DNA from: CAYSHJ01 sp964589725
GTDB lineage: Bacteria > Planctomycetota > Planctomycetia > Planctomycetales > Planctomycetaceae
Assembly (NCBI GenBank): GCA_964589725.1
Contig: CAZPUJ010000117.1
Span: forward strand, 1-31,154
DNA length: 31,154 bases
Reading direction: 5' to 3'
Position 1 is the stretch's first letter. Each line of letters begins with the position of its first letter. The position numbers were made by a program, and so were the translations under genes. Under the pieces are notes generated by a model. It did no database searches and was not told the origin of the DNA. It saw only the letters and a program-made list of their open reading frames with translations. Positions 16,326 to 23,520 of the stretch are shown in pieces.

Positions 16326-16871
16326 CTACTCATATTTTGGGGAACGTGATCTGACCGTGTGGAAGCCCATTTCGCGAGGCTTGGGCGGCTCGGCCATCAT
16401 TTGCCTCAGCACTTCGGTGATGGACTTGATTTGGTCGTCGTGGAAATCCACGGTCTCGGCCAGCTTGGCAATCTGCTGAGCCAGCTCGCCGGGGGTCGCC
16501 AGTAGCCGGCGCAGATTGACGAACGCCCGCATAATGGCGACGTTGACCATCGCCGCTTTTTCCGACTTCAAGACGCTGCTGAGCATGGCGATCCCTTGCT
16601 CGGTAAACACCCAGGGTGGCGACCGCCGACCGCCCCAACTTGAAATCACAATTTGTGATTTCAAGTTGGCCGCTTCTTGCGGAGCAAGCTGAAACGCGAA
16701 GTCATCGGGGAACCTCGCGGAGTTTCGCTTGACCGCTTGATTCAGCGCACCGACGGTGACCTCGTACAACCGGGCGAGATCCACATCGAGCATCACACGC
16801 TGTCCGCGGACGACGTGAATCAAGCCTTCCAGTCGTTGTGCCGTCATCGTCAATTCGGCCTTGTCACGCAT
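16326..16871 (-). CDS. ORF6N domain-containing protein (KilA-N/Bro-type DNA-binding)
   Basis: 181 aa. Residues about 10-95 are a clear ORF6N domain: VRGQRVMLDVDLARLYEV, LNQAVKRNSARFPDDFAF, NLKSQIVISSWGGRR and VFTEQGIAMLSSVLKSEKA. A helical C-terminal part (about 120-165) carries heptad-like LAQQIAKLAETVDFHDDQIK, as in many chromosomal members. The domain is best known from phage and plasmid proteins and is thought to bind DNA. The gene is on the opposite strand to the flanking PSCyt/DUF1501 genes and sits between the two, so it probably arrived later. Its codons for the conserved NLKSQIVISSW block form a perfect palindrome (16635-16669). Confidence 0.92.
   Translation of the reverse strand: MRDKAELTMTAQRLEGLIHVVRGQRVMLDVDLARLYEVTVGALNQAVKRNSARFPDDFAFQLAPQEAANLKSQIVISSWGGRRSPPWVFTEQGIAMLSSVLKSEKAAMVNVAIMRAFVNLRRLLATPGELAQQIAKLAETVDFHDDQIKSITEVLRQMMAEPPKPREMGFHTVRSRSPKYE
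16635..16669. repeat. Perfect 16-bp palindrome within the ORF6N gene
   Basis: Arms 16635-16650 and 16654-16669 are perfect reverse complements around the 3-base centre att. It is AT-rich compared with its surroundings and falls exactly on the most conserved ORF6N block. It could be an operator for the encoded DNA-binding protein or an incidental result of codon choice. Confidence 0.75.
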
Positions 16872-17457
16872 GGCAGTCGATTCCCTGTTGTAGCAGTGGC
16901 TTGGTCAGCTTCCACGGACGATTGGGAACTTGCAGCGCCCAATCCCAAGTGTCTCGGCTCCCAATCCCCCGTTCCCAATTGATTACGGCAATGAATCGTC
17001 GGGCAATGAATTGATCGCCTTTGTTAAGTCGGGATCGGATTGATATTTCACCGAGCATACGAACTCGCTTATCGACTTCGGCTCGGCAAGCACGACTCGT
17101 GCACGCTTCGATGTGCTCGCGCGTCTGAGCGACAATTGCGTCCGATTCTGTGCAATCAATTATCACGCTGGCTTCGAGGTTGCCTCAGTCGAGCGCGTTT
17201 CTCGTCCAATTGTGGCTACCGATCAGGACTGTCCGTGACTTGCTTCCTCTCGTGATCAACCCGAGCTTCGAGTGGAATTGCCAGTGAAGTTTCTCATCAA
17301 CCTGGGTACGACCAAGATGGACATGCACATCAATTCGTTCGGCCAGTTGTCGATCATGTTCTCGCAGGGCCTTGAGCACTTGCCGGACTGGCTCGAAGGC
17401 CGATTGCGAATGGACGTGGTCGGCGTCTTCGGACTCGTCGATGAAGACCTGAATCAC
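16864..17457 (-). pseudogene. Phospholipase-D-like protein gene with an in-frame TGA and disrupted 3' part
   Basis: From GTG 17457 the minus strand reads a partial PLD-like domain: VIQVFIDESEDADHVHSQSA, then QFHSKLGLI (an HxK motif) and VLIGSHNWTRNALD. An in-frame TGA (17185-17187) follows. Beyond it the same frame continues as GNLEASVIIDCTESDAIVAQ and TREHIEAC, which reads like the normal continuation after 'NALDGG'. One base change (GGA to TGA) would explain the stop. From about 17085 on the sequence no longer looks protein-like and runs into a short inverted repeat (16921-16979). The N-terminal half of a PLD enzyme is also missing. Intact relatives cleave phosphodiester bonds in lipids or nucleic acids. 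The remnant is probably non-functional. Confidence 0.6.
16921..16979. repeat. Short inverted repeat in the PLD remnant
   Basis: The 9-base ends attgggaac (16921-16929) and gttcccaat (16971-16979) are exact reverse complements, and the interior carries further cccaat copies. It lies where the PLD-like reading frame loses family resemblance. Confidence 0.4.
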
Positions 17458-17546
17458 GATGGTCCTCCGCCTTCCACAGACTTGCCAGCGGCTTTGCCGT
17501 CGCAGTTCTTGTCGAAGTCATCGAAGTCGTCAGCGAGGATGATAAA
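17454..17546 (-). pseudogene. C-terminal remnant of an unidentified gene upstream of the PLD remnant
   Basis: A minus-strand frame without start (in-frame TAG at 17547-17549) reads DDFDDFDKNCDGKAAGKSVE and GGGPS, then stops at a TGA that overlaps the GTG of the PLD-like remnant (GTGA). The overlap is what one expects of two genes of one operon, so this is probably the tail of a lost upstream gene. I do not recognise the family. The remainder of 17547-17646 shows nothing. Confidence 0.4.
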
Positions 17547-17646
17547 CTACCTGAGTGGGCTTCCCACTGACGATGCTGTCGAGCACACACCTAACGCTCG
17601 CGGGCACCGGCTGATTTCAGAAAAAGTCCTAAGCAAAGTGATTGTG

Positions 17647-19074
17647 ATGCAAATTCTAAACGACATCTTGCGAGCCCAGCGCCGGGCGTTTCTCGGACAG
17701 ACCGCCAGTGGCATTCTCGAGTCGATCGCGCTGTCGTGGCTGACGGCGCGGGAGTCGCGCGGGGCGGAGCGCGTCGCGGCAGTCGGTCCGCATCATACGC
17801 CCACGGCGGAGCGGATTATCTGCCTGTTCCAAAACGGAGGTCCGAGCCAGATGGACCTATTCGACGAAAAGCCGGAACTCACGAGACTCAGTGGCAAGCC
17901 ATATCCGGGGCAAGGCAAAGTCGAGACGCTGTCGCCGTCGGCCTCGGGGAACCTGCTCGGCTCGCCGTTCAAGTTTTGGCCGTATGGTGAGTGCGGGATG
18001 CGGTTGTCGGAGATCATTCCGCACATCGCGGGAATCGCGGACGAGATCACGCTCGTTCGCTCGATGACGACGGAATCGGTCTGCCACGAGACCGCCCTCC
18101 GCATCGCTCACAGCGGACATCCTCTCGCCACCGACCGGCCGAGCTTCGGTTCGTGGCTCACCTATGGCCTCGGCTCCGGCAATCAGGATCTGCCGGCGTT
18201 CGTTGTCCTCCCTGACCCCGGTGGTCTGCCGATCAACGGCACGCTCAACTGGTCCGCTGGCTGGCTCCCGGCACAGCATCAGGGGACGCCCTTCAGTGTC
18301 GGTGACGCCTCTGCCCCGGTGCTCAACCTGCGCACGCCCGATCGCATCCCCGCCGCCGCCCGCGCGCGGCAACTCAATCTCGTCTCGCGACTCAATCAAG
18401 AACACGCTGCTCGATTCCCGGAGAACACGGATCTCGAAGCCCGGCTGCGCGACTTCGAGACGGCCGCCCGGATGCAAGCGGCTGTCCCCGGAGCGGTCGA
18501 TCTCAAACAAGAGATCGAGGAGACTCGCAAGCTGTACGGGCTCGACCAGCCAGCGACTCAGGCGTACGGCGTGCGTTGCCTGTTGGCTCGACGACTCATC
18601 GAACGAGGCGTGCGATTCGTCGGCGTCTATCTGCGCAGCCAGCCGTGGGACACTCACGCCGACAACGCCAACGCGACCAAGACCGTCGCCGCTGGCATCG
18701 ACCAGCCGAGCGCCGCCCTGGTGCGCGATCTCAAGATGCGCGGGCTGCTCGATTCGACTCTGGTTGTCTGGATGGGCGAATTCGGCCGTACCCCGGTCTC
18801 GCAAGGAGCGAACGGCCGCGACCACAGCCGCCGCGGTTTCTCGATGTGGCTCGCCGGCGGCGGGATCAAGCAGGGCTACGCTCACGGCGGCACCGACGAC
18901 TTCGGTTACGAATCCATCGATCAGGTCGTCACCATGCACGACCTCCACGCCACCCTCCTCCACGCCCTCGGTCTCGACCACCAGCGGTTGGCGTTCGATC
19001 ACGAGGGACGCCAAGAAACGCTGACGGACGCGGATCTGACCCGGGCGAAGGTCGTGCGAGAGCTGCTGGCATGA
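17647..19074 (+). CDS. DUF1501 family protein, Tat-type signal (third set)
   Basis: 475 aa from ATG 17647; the open frame extends upstream to 17272 but that part is antisense to the PLD remnant and has no DUF1501 resemblance. No clear ribosome-binding site is seen. N-terminus MQILNDILRAQRRAFLGQTA matches the Tat-type 'RRxFL' start of the family. Landmarks: LFQNGGPSQMDLFDEKPEL (about 62-80), LLARRLIERGVRFVGVYL, WMGEFGRTPVSQGANGRDH, MWLAGGGIKQGYAHGGTDDF and LHATLLHALGLDHQRLAFDH. It probably paired with the PSCyt gene at 13061-16147; inserted DNA now separates the two and may have removed its original 5' context. Function as for the other DUF1501 proteins, unknown. Confidence 0.92.
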   Translation: MQILNDILRAQRRAFLGQTASGILESIALSWLTARESRGAERVAAVGPHHTPTAERIICLFQNGGPSQMDLFDEKPELTRLSGKPYPGQGKVETLSPSASGNLLGSPFKFWPYGECGMRLSEIIPHIAGIADEITLVRSMTTESVCHETALRIAHSGHPLATDRPSFGSWLTYGLGSGNQDLPAFVVLPDPGGLPINGTLNWSAGWLPAQHQGTPFSVGDASAPVLNLRTPDRIPAAARARQLNLVSRLNQEHAARFPENTDLEARLRDFETAARMQAAVPGAVDLKQEIEETRKLYGLDQPATQAYGVRCLLARRLIERGVRFVGVYLRSQPWDTHADNANATKTVAAGIDQPSAALVRDLKMRGLLDSTLVVWMGEFGRTPVSQGANGRDHSRRGFSMWLAGGGIKQGYAHGGTDDFGYESIDQVVTMHDLHATLLHALGLDHQRLAFDHEGRQETLTDADLTRAKVVRELLA

Positions 19075-19114
19075 AATCACTGCTCGGTTCCGAATCGATT
19101 CCGGGAGTGCTGGG

Positions 19115-19198
19115 TTGAGCTTCCTCGCTGCTCGCCGCACGGTCGAGGCCGGATTACCCTTCGTGCAGTCGCCCTGGCTTCCACTTCGGAAGACTTGA
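19115..19198 (+). pseudogene. Small internal fragment of a DUF1501 gene
   Basis: Read from a TTG, the frame gives LSFLAARRTVEAGLPFVQ and ends at TGA 19196-19198. 'LLARRLVEAGVPFV' is a conserved internal motif of DUF1501 proteins. Nothing else of the gene is present. It lies 40 bases behind the intact DUF1501 gene and just before a larger DUF1501 fragment. Confidence 0.45.
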
Positions 19199-19232
19199 AT
19201 CCCAGGAAGCACAACATGAGCACTCGGCTGAA

Positions 19233-19961
19233 ATGGATTTTGATCCAAAACCAGAAGCGCCGATCGAGTTTCGTGGAGAGCTGAGAGCCATTCAGACAAC
19301 GCTTCCAGGCATTCAATTTTGCGAGGTGCTGCCGCGACTGGCTCATCTAACCAACCGGTTCAATGTGATTCGCTCGCTGCATCAACCTTCGTCGGATCAT
19401 GTGGTCGGTTCGCACAATGTGCTCACCGGTTGGGATGACGAAACTGAGAATTCGAAATCCCGTTATCCCGATCTCGCATCGGTCATCAGTCGCAAACGAT
19501 CCGAAGAAGCCGAAGGGGGCGAGCAGATCGGCGAATCGACCGACCCGCGATTGGCGATGGGCTTGAAGAGGACCGGAGCCAAACGAGACGCCGACACGGC
19601 CCGCCATGAATTACCACGCTACGTCGATATCAGCAGCGGACTGCATCGGGGCGGTCGCCGGCAGCAAGGATTGGCAAGCCTGGACTTCGCCGAGCAGATG
19701 CGGGCCTCTGATGCGTTTCGCGGACAGGCGCTCGACCTGCTGACGGGATCGGGAGCGGCTCGTGCCTTCGATGTGTCACGTGAGCCGGAACGAGTTCGTC
19801 AGCGTTACGGTTTGCATACTTCGGGGCAGCAGTGTCTGCTGGCTCGTCGGCTCGTGGAAGGGGGAGTCAGCGTCGTCGTCGTGAGATTCTGTCCGGACGG
19901 GCGGGGCGACTACGAGAAGACGATGATTGGCTGGGACGACCACGCCGCGCGGCAAGGGTGA
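19233..19961 (+). pseudogene. DUF1501 gene fragment lacking both ends
   Basis: 242 codons, open further upstream without a good start (the frame reads EHSAEMDFDPKPEAPIEFRG). Present: the segment after the missing 'GGPSHLD' motif (FDPKPEAPIEFRGEL), TTLPGIQFCEVLPRLAHLTN, RFNVIRSLHQPSSDHVVGSH, the helical middle ASLDFAEQMRASDAFRGQAL, and QQCLLARRLVEGGVSVVVVR. The frame stops at TGA 19961 shortly after IGWDDHA, so the Tat signal, the N-terminal metal-site region and the entire GEFGRTP half are missing. It belongs to a different DUF1501 branch from the three intact proteins here. Confidence 0.8.
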
Positions 19962-19976
19962 GCCGCAGTCGCCAGC

Positions 19977-20081
19977 CGCCTGGAATGGTGCGGCGAGCCG
20001 GTTCGTCTCGAGATCCTCTGGTCGAACGGCAAGAACCAGGTCGCCGAGAACGTCAAGCTCGATCGCATGACGACCGTGCGT
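19977..20081 (+). pseudogene. ASPIC/UnbV-type C-terminal fragment
   Basis: In the same frame as the preceding DUF1501 fragment, past its TGA, the sequence reads PVRLEILWSNGKNQVAENVK and LDRMTT. This is the 'L.I.WPNGK.Q...NV..D' pattern of the ASPIC/UnbV domain, which usually ends large FG-GAP repeat proteins. Only this one domain piece remains. Confidence 0.5.
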
Positions 20082-20225
20082 TTCGATACGGCCAACGTCT
20101 ACGAAGGATATGCTCGGTATCTTGGAAGCCCCGGCGGCGTCGCCGAAGAGATTGTCGGCAAGACACTCCGCGATCGCCGCGACCGAGTGATCCTCGCAAC
20201 GAAAGTAGGCGCTCCGGTCGGCCCC
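20082..20225 (+). pseudogene. Aldo/keto reductase fragment
   Basis: Continuing without a frame break, the sequence reads FDTANVYEGYARYLGSPGGV, then AEEIVGKTL, RRDRVILATKVG and APVGP. This is the stretch of aldo/keto reductases that holds the catalytic Asp and Tyr (FDTA..Y) and the Lys strand (ATKVG). Both the start and the C-terminal two thirds of the enzyme are missing. Confidence 0.7.
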
Positions 20226-20396
20226 GTTCCGCTGCAAGTTTTCTGGGGCGGCAAAGGAGGCTTCGATCCCGAGCGGATTTGGAAGCTGCCGTTTCACAGC
20301 GGCTACGAATCGAGTGCGAGCGATCTGAACGCCGACGGGTTCACCGACTTGATCGTGCTCAATTCCGGTCACGCCGGCCAGCGGGACATTCCCGGG
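20226..20396 (+). pseudogene. FG-GAP/VCBS repeat fragment
   Basis: Still in the same frame: QVFWGGKGGFDPERIWKLP, then SASDLNADGFTDLIVLNSG. 'DLNADGFTDLIV' is the calcium-binding FG-GAP/VCBS repeat signature. The fragment overlaps, on the opposite strand, the 3' end of the metallohydrolase gene; beyond about 20396 the plus strand is simply antisense to that gene. Confidence 0.65.
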
Positions 20397-22860
20397 CGAT
20401 TTTCTCATACGTCTCGATGGCCCGGTCATAGCTTTGCTGGGCTTCGTTCCGTTCCCCCTTTGCGATCAGGTGACTGCGATTCTTCCACAACAACCGGACC
20501 CCTTCCGCGCACCACATCGCGCTCTGTCGTGACGCGCGAATAGGCCGTCCGGCCACCAGAACATTGACCGGGTTGGTATGCAGCTGAGGAAACTGCCGCA
20601 ACGCGACCCAACTGCTCGACTTGATCTCTGTCTGAAATGTCAACTCGTGAATGCGTCCATCGGCCGGAACCACTTTCGATCCCACCGCCATGCCGTTGAC
20701 CACCAGTTCCACCTTTCGTTCGCCTCCGATGACCATTTCCTCGGTTCGCGGAGCATGCAGTTCGATGGTGTCGCCCGCCAGGCGCGGTCCCTGAGGCGGG
20801 GACAATTGGCCGTAAGCCACGGCCTTGGGGATCTCCGGAGCAAACGCCACGGCAGCACGGACGGCGATGTGCTCCGGTTTTCCCAATGTGACCTCACCGT
20901 CTCCCGGCCGGACTCCGTTGACTTCAAACTGAACGGCGTGCGCGAAACCGTCGGACACATACGATCGGCCTTGAGCGACCCCTCGGCACCAGTCCGCGAA
21001 GTCGATCCGGTCGATGTCGCCCAGATGGACGTAGACCCTACCCTGGCCGACGCGGCGACTGCTCATGCAGGGGAAATCGGTTTCGCCGCTGAGTTTCAGG
21101 GGGAATCCGCAGTTCATCAGGTGATACCACGTGTTCCATTCGGGAATTCGAGCCGTGTCCATCGCGCTGATGAAATCGCAAACTCCCTCCGGCGTGCTGA
21201 CCACAATTTCCATCGCTCCGCCACCATTCATCGACGGCAAACTCAGGTTGGGAAGATCGTCGGCACAGCGATCACTCGCTGCCGTCAATTCCGCTGCAGT
21301 GAGGAAACCGTCCCGATCTTCATCGATCTTGTGGATTGGTTGCGGCAGGAGCGCGGCTTGTGCTTCGTCTCGATTGAGGCGCTGGTCATTGTCTCGATCA
21401 TGCCGGCTCAACAACCACGCTGCGGCGGAGGAAGGATCGACCGTCAACGCGGAATGAGGGTAGCCGGTGATCCCCCCTTGTTGCTTGGCCCAGCGGAGCA
21501 CCGGAACAGTCCACGTCGGCCAGCCCCTGGTCTTCGTTCCGTCCGATCCCGGATAGGTTTGATCCCGCAGATTCAGCAAACAGACATGCCCCAGCGCCGC
21601 CGAGCCGAAGCCGCTGATCTCCAGGTCGTACTTGAGCAGCGTTTTCGGTTCGCTGATCATGGTCGCGGTCGGGGCGAAAAACTGCCGCTGAAATTCGAAG
21701 CACGGTCCCCACGTCAGTACGCAGCCGACATTCAAGCCTTCGCCCTTCACCTGCAGAAACATGTCTTCCGGCGTCACACCCTGCGTCGGCGACTCATAAT
21801 GCGAACAGCCAGCGCCATGAATGTGGTGATCCCCGCAGTAGTATCCGAAGTGCATGGGGTTGACCCAGCGTTTCAAGACGATGTCGATCTTCGCATTTCC
21901 GTCGGCAGGAACGGTGACTTCCTGACGGACGTTGCGATACTCCGGCCCGCGATTCGACTCAATCACATAACGCCCCGGCGGCAACAAGACGACGTCTCCA
22001 TCGGCTCGGTAGATTTGCGGCTGGAAGAAAAAGTCCGGTGCGAGACGTTTGACTTGCGGCGGATAGACCCGGTCCTGACGATCCCGAATGGTGAGCGATG
22101 CCACCGTCGAGCTGCCGTCGGCATCATGAATGGACACGGGCACGGCTCGGGCCGGACGAACATCAAACAGCACCGGCGTTTCGCCGCGGAAACCCAAGTC
22201 CTGGTTGCCGCCGCCGACATCGAAACCGATCGTGGCCTCCCGCTTGCCCGCTTCGCTGCTGTAAATCAGCCCGATGGCGTATTCCACTTCCAACCCGCTG
22301 AGGGGTTTGGTCATCGGTGGAGCGGTCAGCATTTCCGTCTGGAGAAAGCGGTCGGTCGCTCCCTTCGTGTTTTCATTGATGTTCAATTCAGTCTGTGCCT
22401 GACGCTTCAAGATGTCCAGTGCCGCGCCGGAATAGACGGGCCCCGATTGCGGACTGACGATCCGCAGCGGATCGGACACGGTGCTGTCGTTGAGCACCTT
22501 GATCAGCACGGGCGTGAAGCCACCTTGCTGCAACACGGCTCTCGCCAGTCCGCGGCCGACTTTGACACGGACTTCCGGATTCAGCGAGACGACAAACAAC
22601 ATCCGGGGATCAAGCAATTCCTGCAACCGCTTGGCGTCGCGCTGCTTGGCGGCCTTCGTCAGTGCGGCTTCCAGTTCCGGTTCCAGCGGCGCACCAATCA
22701 GCCGCAGAGTGTCGATCACTCGGACCACGTTCGCTGCCAGCGGTTGCCCGTCCACCGACGCGCGGATCGGCACGGCCTCGTCGGCGCGCAGACACGACGT
22801 TGCCCCGACGAACCCAAAGCAGACCAGCCATGCCAATTGAAGTCCGGAACTCTTGATCAT
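20359..22860 (-). CDS. CehA/McbA-type (PHP-fold) metallohydrolase with two EF-hands, secreted
   Basis: 833 aa. ATG 22860 has GGTGAG just upstream and starts a signal peptide (MIKSSGLQLAWLVCFGFVGA...). A large beta-rich N-terminal region (about 30-335) contains a strand-rich PPGRYVIESNRGPEYRNV segment. The PHP-like metal site GDHHIHGAGCSHY is at about 343-355, with LTWGP and GYPHS further on. Two EF-hand loops are inserted in the enzyme part: DRDNDQRLNRDE (about 488-499) and DEDRDGFLTAAE (about 513-524). The C-terminal residues look tetratricopeptide-like (SYDRAIETYEKIA). The last dozen residues (ECPAGRRDRN) are encoded antisense to the FG-GAP fragment, so the natural stop seems lost. The CehA/McbA group includes phosphodiester/carbamate hydrolases; substrate unknown. 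Confidence 0.88.
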   Translation of the reverse strand: MIKSSGLQLAWLVCFGFVGATSCLRADEAVPIRASVDGQPLAANVVRVIDTLRLIGAPLEPELEAALTKAAKQRDAKRLQELLDPRMLFVVSLNPEVRVKVGRGLARAVLQQGGFTPVLIKVLNDSTVSDPLRIVSPQSGPVYSGAALDILKRQAQTELNINENTKGATDRFLQTEMLTAPPMTKPLSGLEVEYAIGLIYSSEAGKREATIGFDVGGGNQDLGFRGETPVLFDVRPARAVPVSIHDADGSSTVASLTIRDRQDRVYPPQVKRLAPDFFFQPQIYRADGDVVLLPPGRYVIESNRGPEYRNVRQEVTVPADGNAKIDIVLKRWVNPMHFGYYCGDHHIHGAGCSHYESPTQGVTPEDMFLQVKGEGLNVGCVLTWGPCFEFQRQFFAPTATMISEPKTLLKYDLEISGFGSAALGHVCLLNLRDQTYPGSDGTKTRGWPTWTVPVLRWAKQQGGITGYPHSALTVDPSSAAAWLLSRHDRDNDQRLNRDEAQAALLPQPIHKIDEDRDGFLTAAELTAASDRCADDLPNLSLPSMNGGGAMEIVVSTPEGVCDFISAMDTARIPEWNTWYHLMNCGFPLKLSGETDFPCMSSRRVGQGRVYVHLGDIDRIDFADWCRGVAQGRSYVSDGFAHAVQFEVNGVRPGDGEVTLGKPEHIAVRAAVAFAPEIPKAVAYGQLSPPQGPRLAGDTIELHAPRTEEMVIGGERKVELVVNGMAVGSKVVPADGRIHELTFQTEIKSSSWVALRQFPQLHTNPVNVLVAGRPIRASRQSAMWCAEGVRLLWKNRSHLIAKGERNEAQQSYDRAIETYEKIARECPAGRRDRN

Positions 22861-22966
22861 GATCTCACCATGCGAAAATTGGGATAACAACCCTTGGATC
22901 CTGATGTAATTTGTGATGGCGGCGATGACAACGAATTGACCAATCTACTTCCGATGTCAGGCTGCA

Positions 22967-23160
22967 TCGATCCACGAAGGCTGGTGTAGGTCCATTGTGT
23001 TCGGCGAGCTTGATGCCGACGCCGGTGAGGTTCTCCTGAATGTTCTTGAACGATTCGACGACGACCGCGTTGTCTCCGAGCTTCTGGGAATCGTTCGAGA
23101 ACGGAAGGTCCTTGCCGCGGCGGCTGTCTTTAGAAACCGGCGACGATTGGTTTTGGTCAT
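22967..23160 (-). pseudogene. Tat-signal N-terminus joined to an unrelated tail, frame-broken
   Basis: ATG 23160, with AGGAGC upstream, gives MTKTNRRRFLKTAAAA, a twin-arginine signal as in exported Gfo/Idh/MocA oxidoreductases. It breaks off within the hydrophobic core. In another frame, from about 23116, comes protein-like sequence: FSNDSQKLGDNAVVVESFKN, IQENLTGVGIKLAEHNGPTP, AFVDR. I do not recognise the second family. This is therefore a chimera of two gene scraps. Confidence 0.55.
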
Positions 23161-23186
23161 GAGTTGCTCCTGTTGAGGCGATGTCG

Positions 23187-23252
23187 CCACGTTCGCCATA
23201 ACGTGGCGAATGAGCGCTTGATTCTCGCGCTCCCACGTTGTGGCGAGCGTGG
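23187..23252. repeat. REPIN-like pair of palindromes upstream of the Tat-signal remnant
   Basis: Two 20-base arms, 23187-23206 and 23233-23252, match as reverse complements at 18 of 20 positions. Each arm is itself palindromic (ccacgtt...aacgtgg). The complementarity continues inward (gagcgc / gcgctc). Spacer about 26 bases. The build is as at 6568-6631, but the sequence is unrelated. Confidence 0.75.
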
Positions 23253-23281
23253 TTACGACCGTGTGGCCACCGGAATGGACG

Positions 23282-23485
23282 CGGCGCGTTGAAGCACGCA
23301 GCAATGTTGTCTCGGAGAATCTTGTAGGCCGGTTGGTCCGACATCAGCCGAACACCACCACTATGAGGCACCACCCCGGTCGCTTTGCGCAGGAGCAGAC
23401 TGTATTCCCGACCTGCGGGAAAAACGACATCGCTCGAAAAGTTGGGAACGTCACCAGCATGAGCCGGAGGATGGGAACGCCGTCA
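23282..23485 (-). pseudogene. Internal fragment of an unrecognised protein gene
   Basis: A minus-strand frame without start codon (TGA just upstream) reads AHAGDVPNFSSDVVFPAGRE, YSLLLRKATGVVPHSGGVRL and MSDQPAYKILRDNIAACFNA. It is clearly protein-like in composition, and then becomes arginine/histidine-rich where it meets the REPIN-like repeat. I cannot name the family. It is bounded by the frameshifted gene at 23521-23995 on one side and the repeat on the other. Confidence 0.4.
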
Positions 23486-23520
23486 AGTAGTTGGTCGAAT
23501 TCCCTTCCCATGGTGAGTCC

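Noticed and set aside
16155..16349. A 64-codon plus-strand ORF after the third PSD1 gene
   Set aside because: No family resemblance and no ribosome-binding site; it overlaps the 3' end of the ORF6N gene. The stretch 16148-16325 shows nothing else.
17185..17187. TGA as selenocysteine codon
   Set aside because: PLD enzymes have no Sec at this site, the expected residue is Gly, and the downstream part is degraded.
17272..17646. N-terminal extension of the third DUF1501 protein
   Set aside because: The 125 codons before ATG 17647 are antisense to the PLD remnant, and Tat-type family sequence begins only at 17647.
17857..19299. A 480-codon minus-strand open frame
   Set aside because: It is antisense to the DUF1501 gene, which carries all family motifs.
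20578..22887. A 769-codon plus-strand open frame
   Set aside because: It is antisense to the metallohydrolase, has no start context or recognisable domain, and is rich in Arg/Gln/His as expected of a shadow frame in GC-rich DNA.
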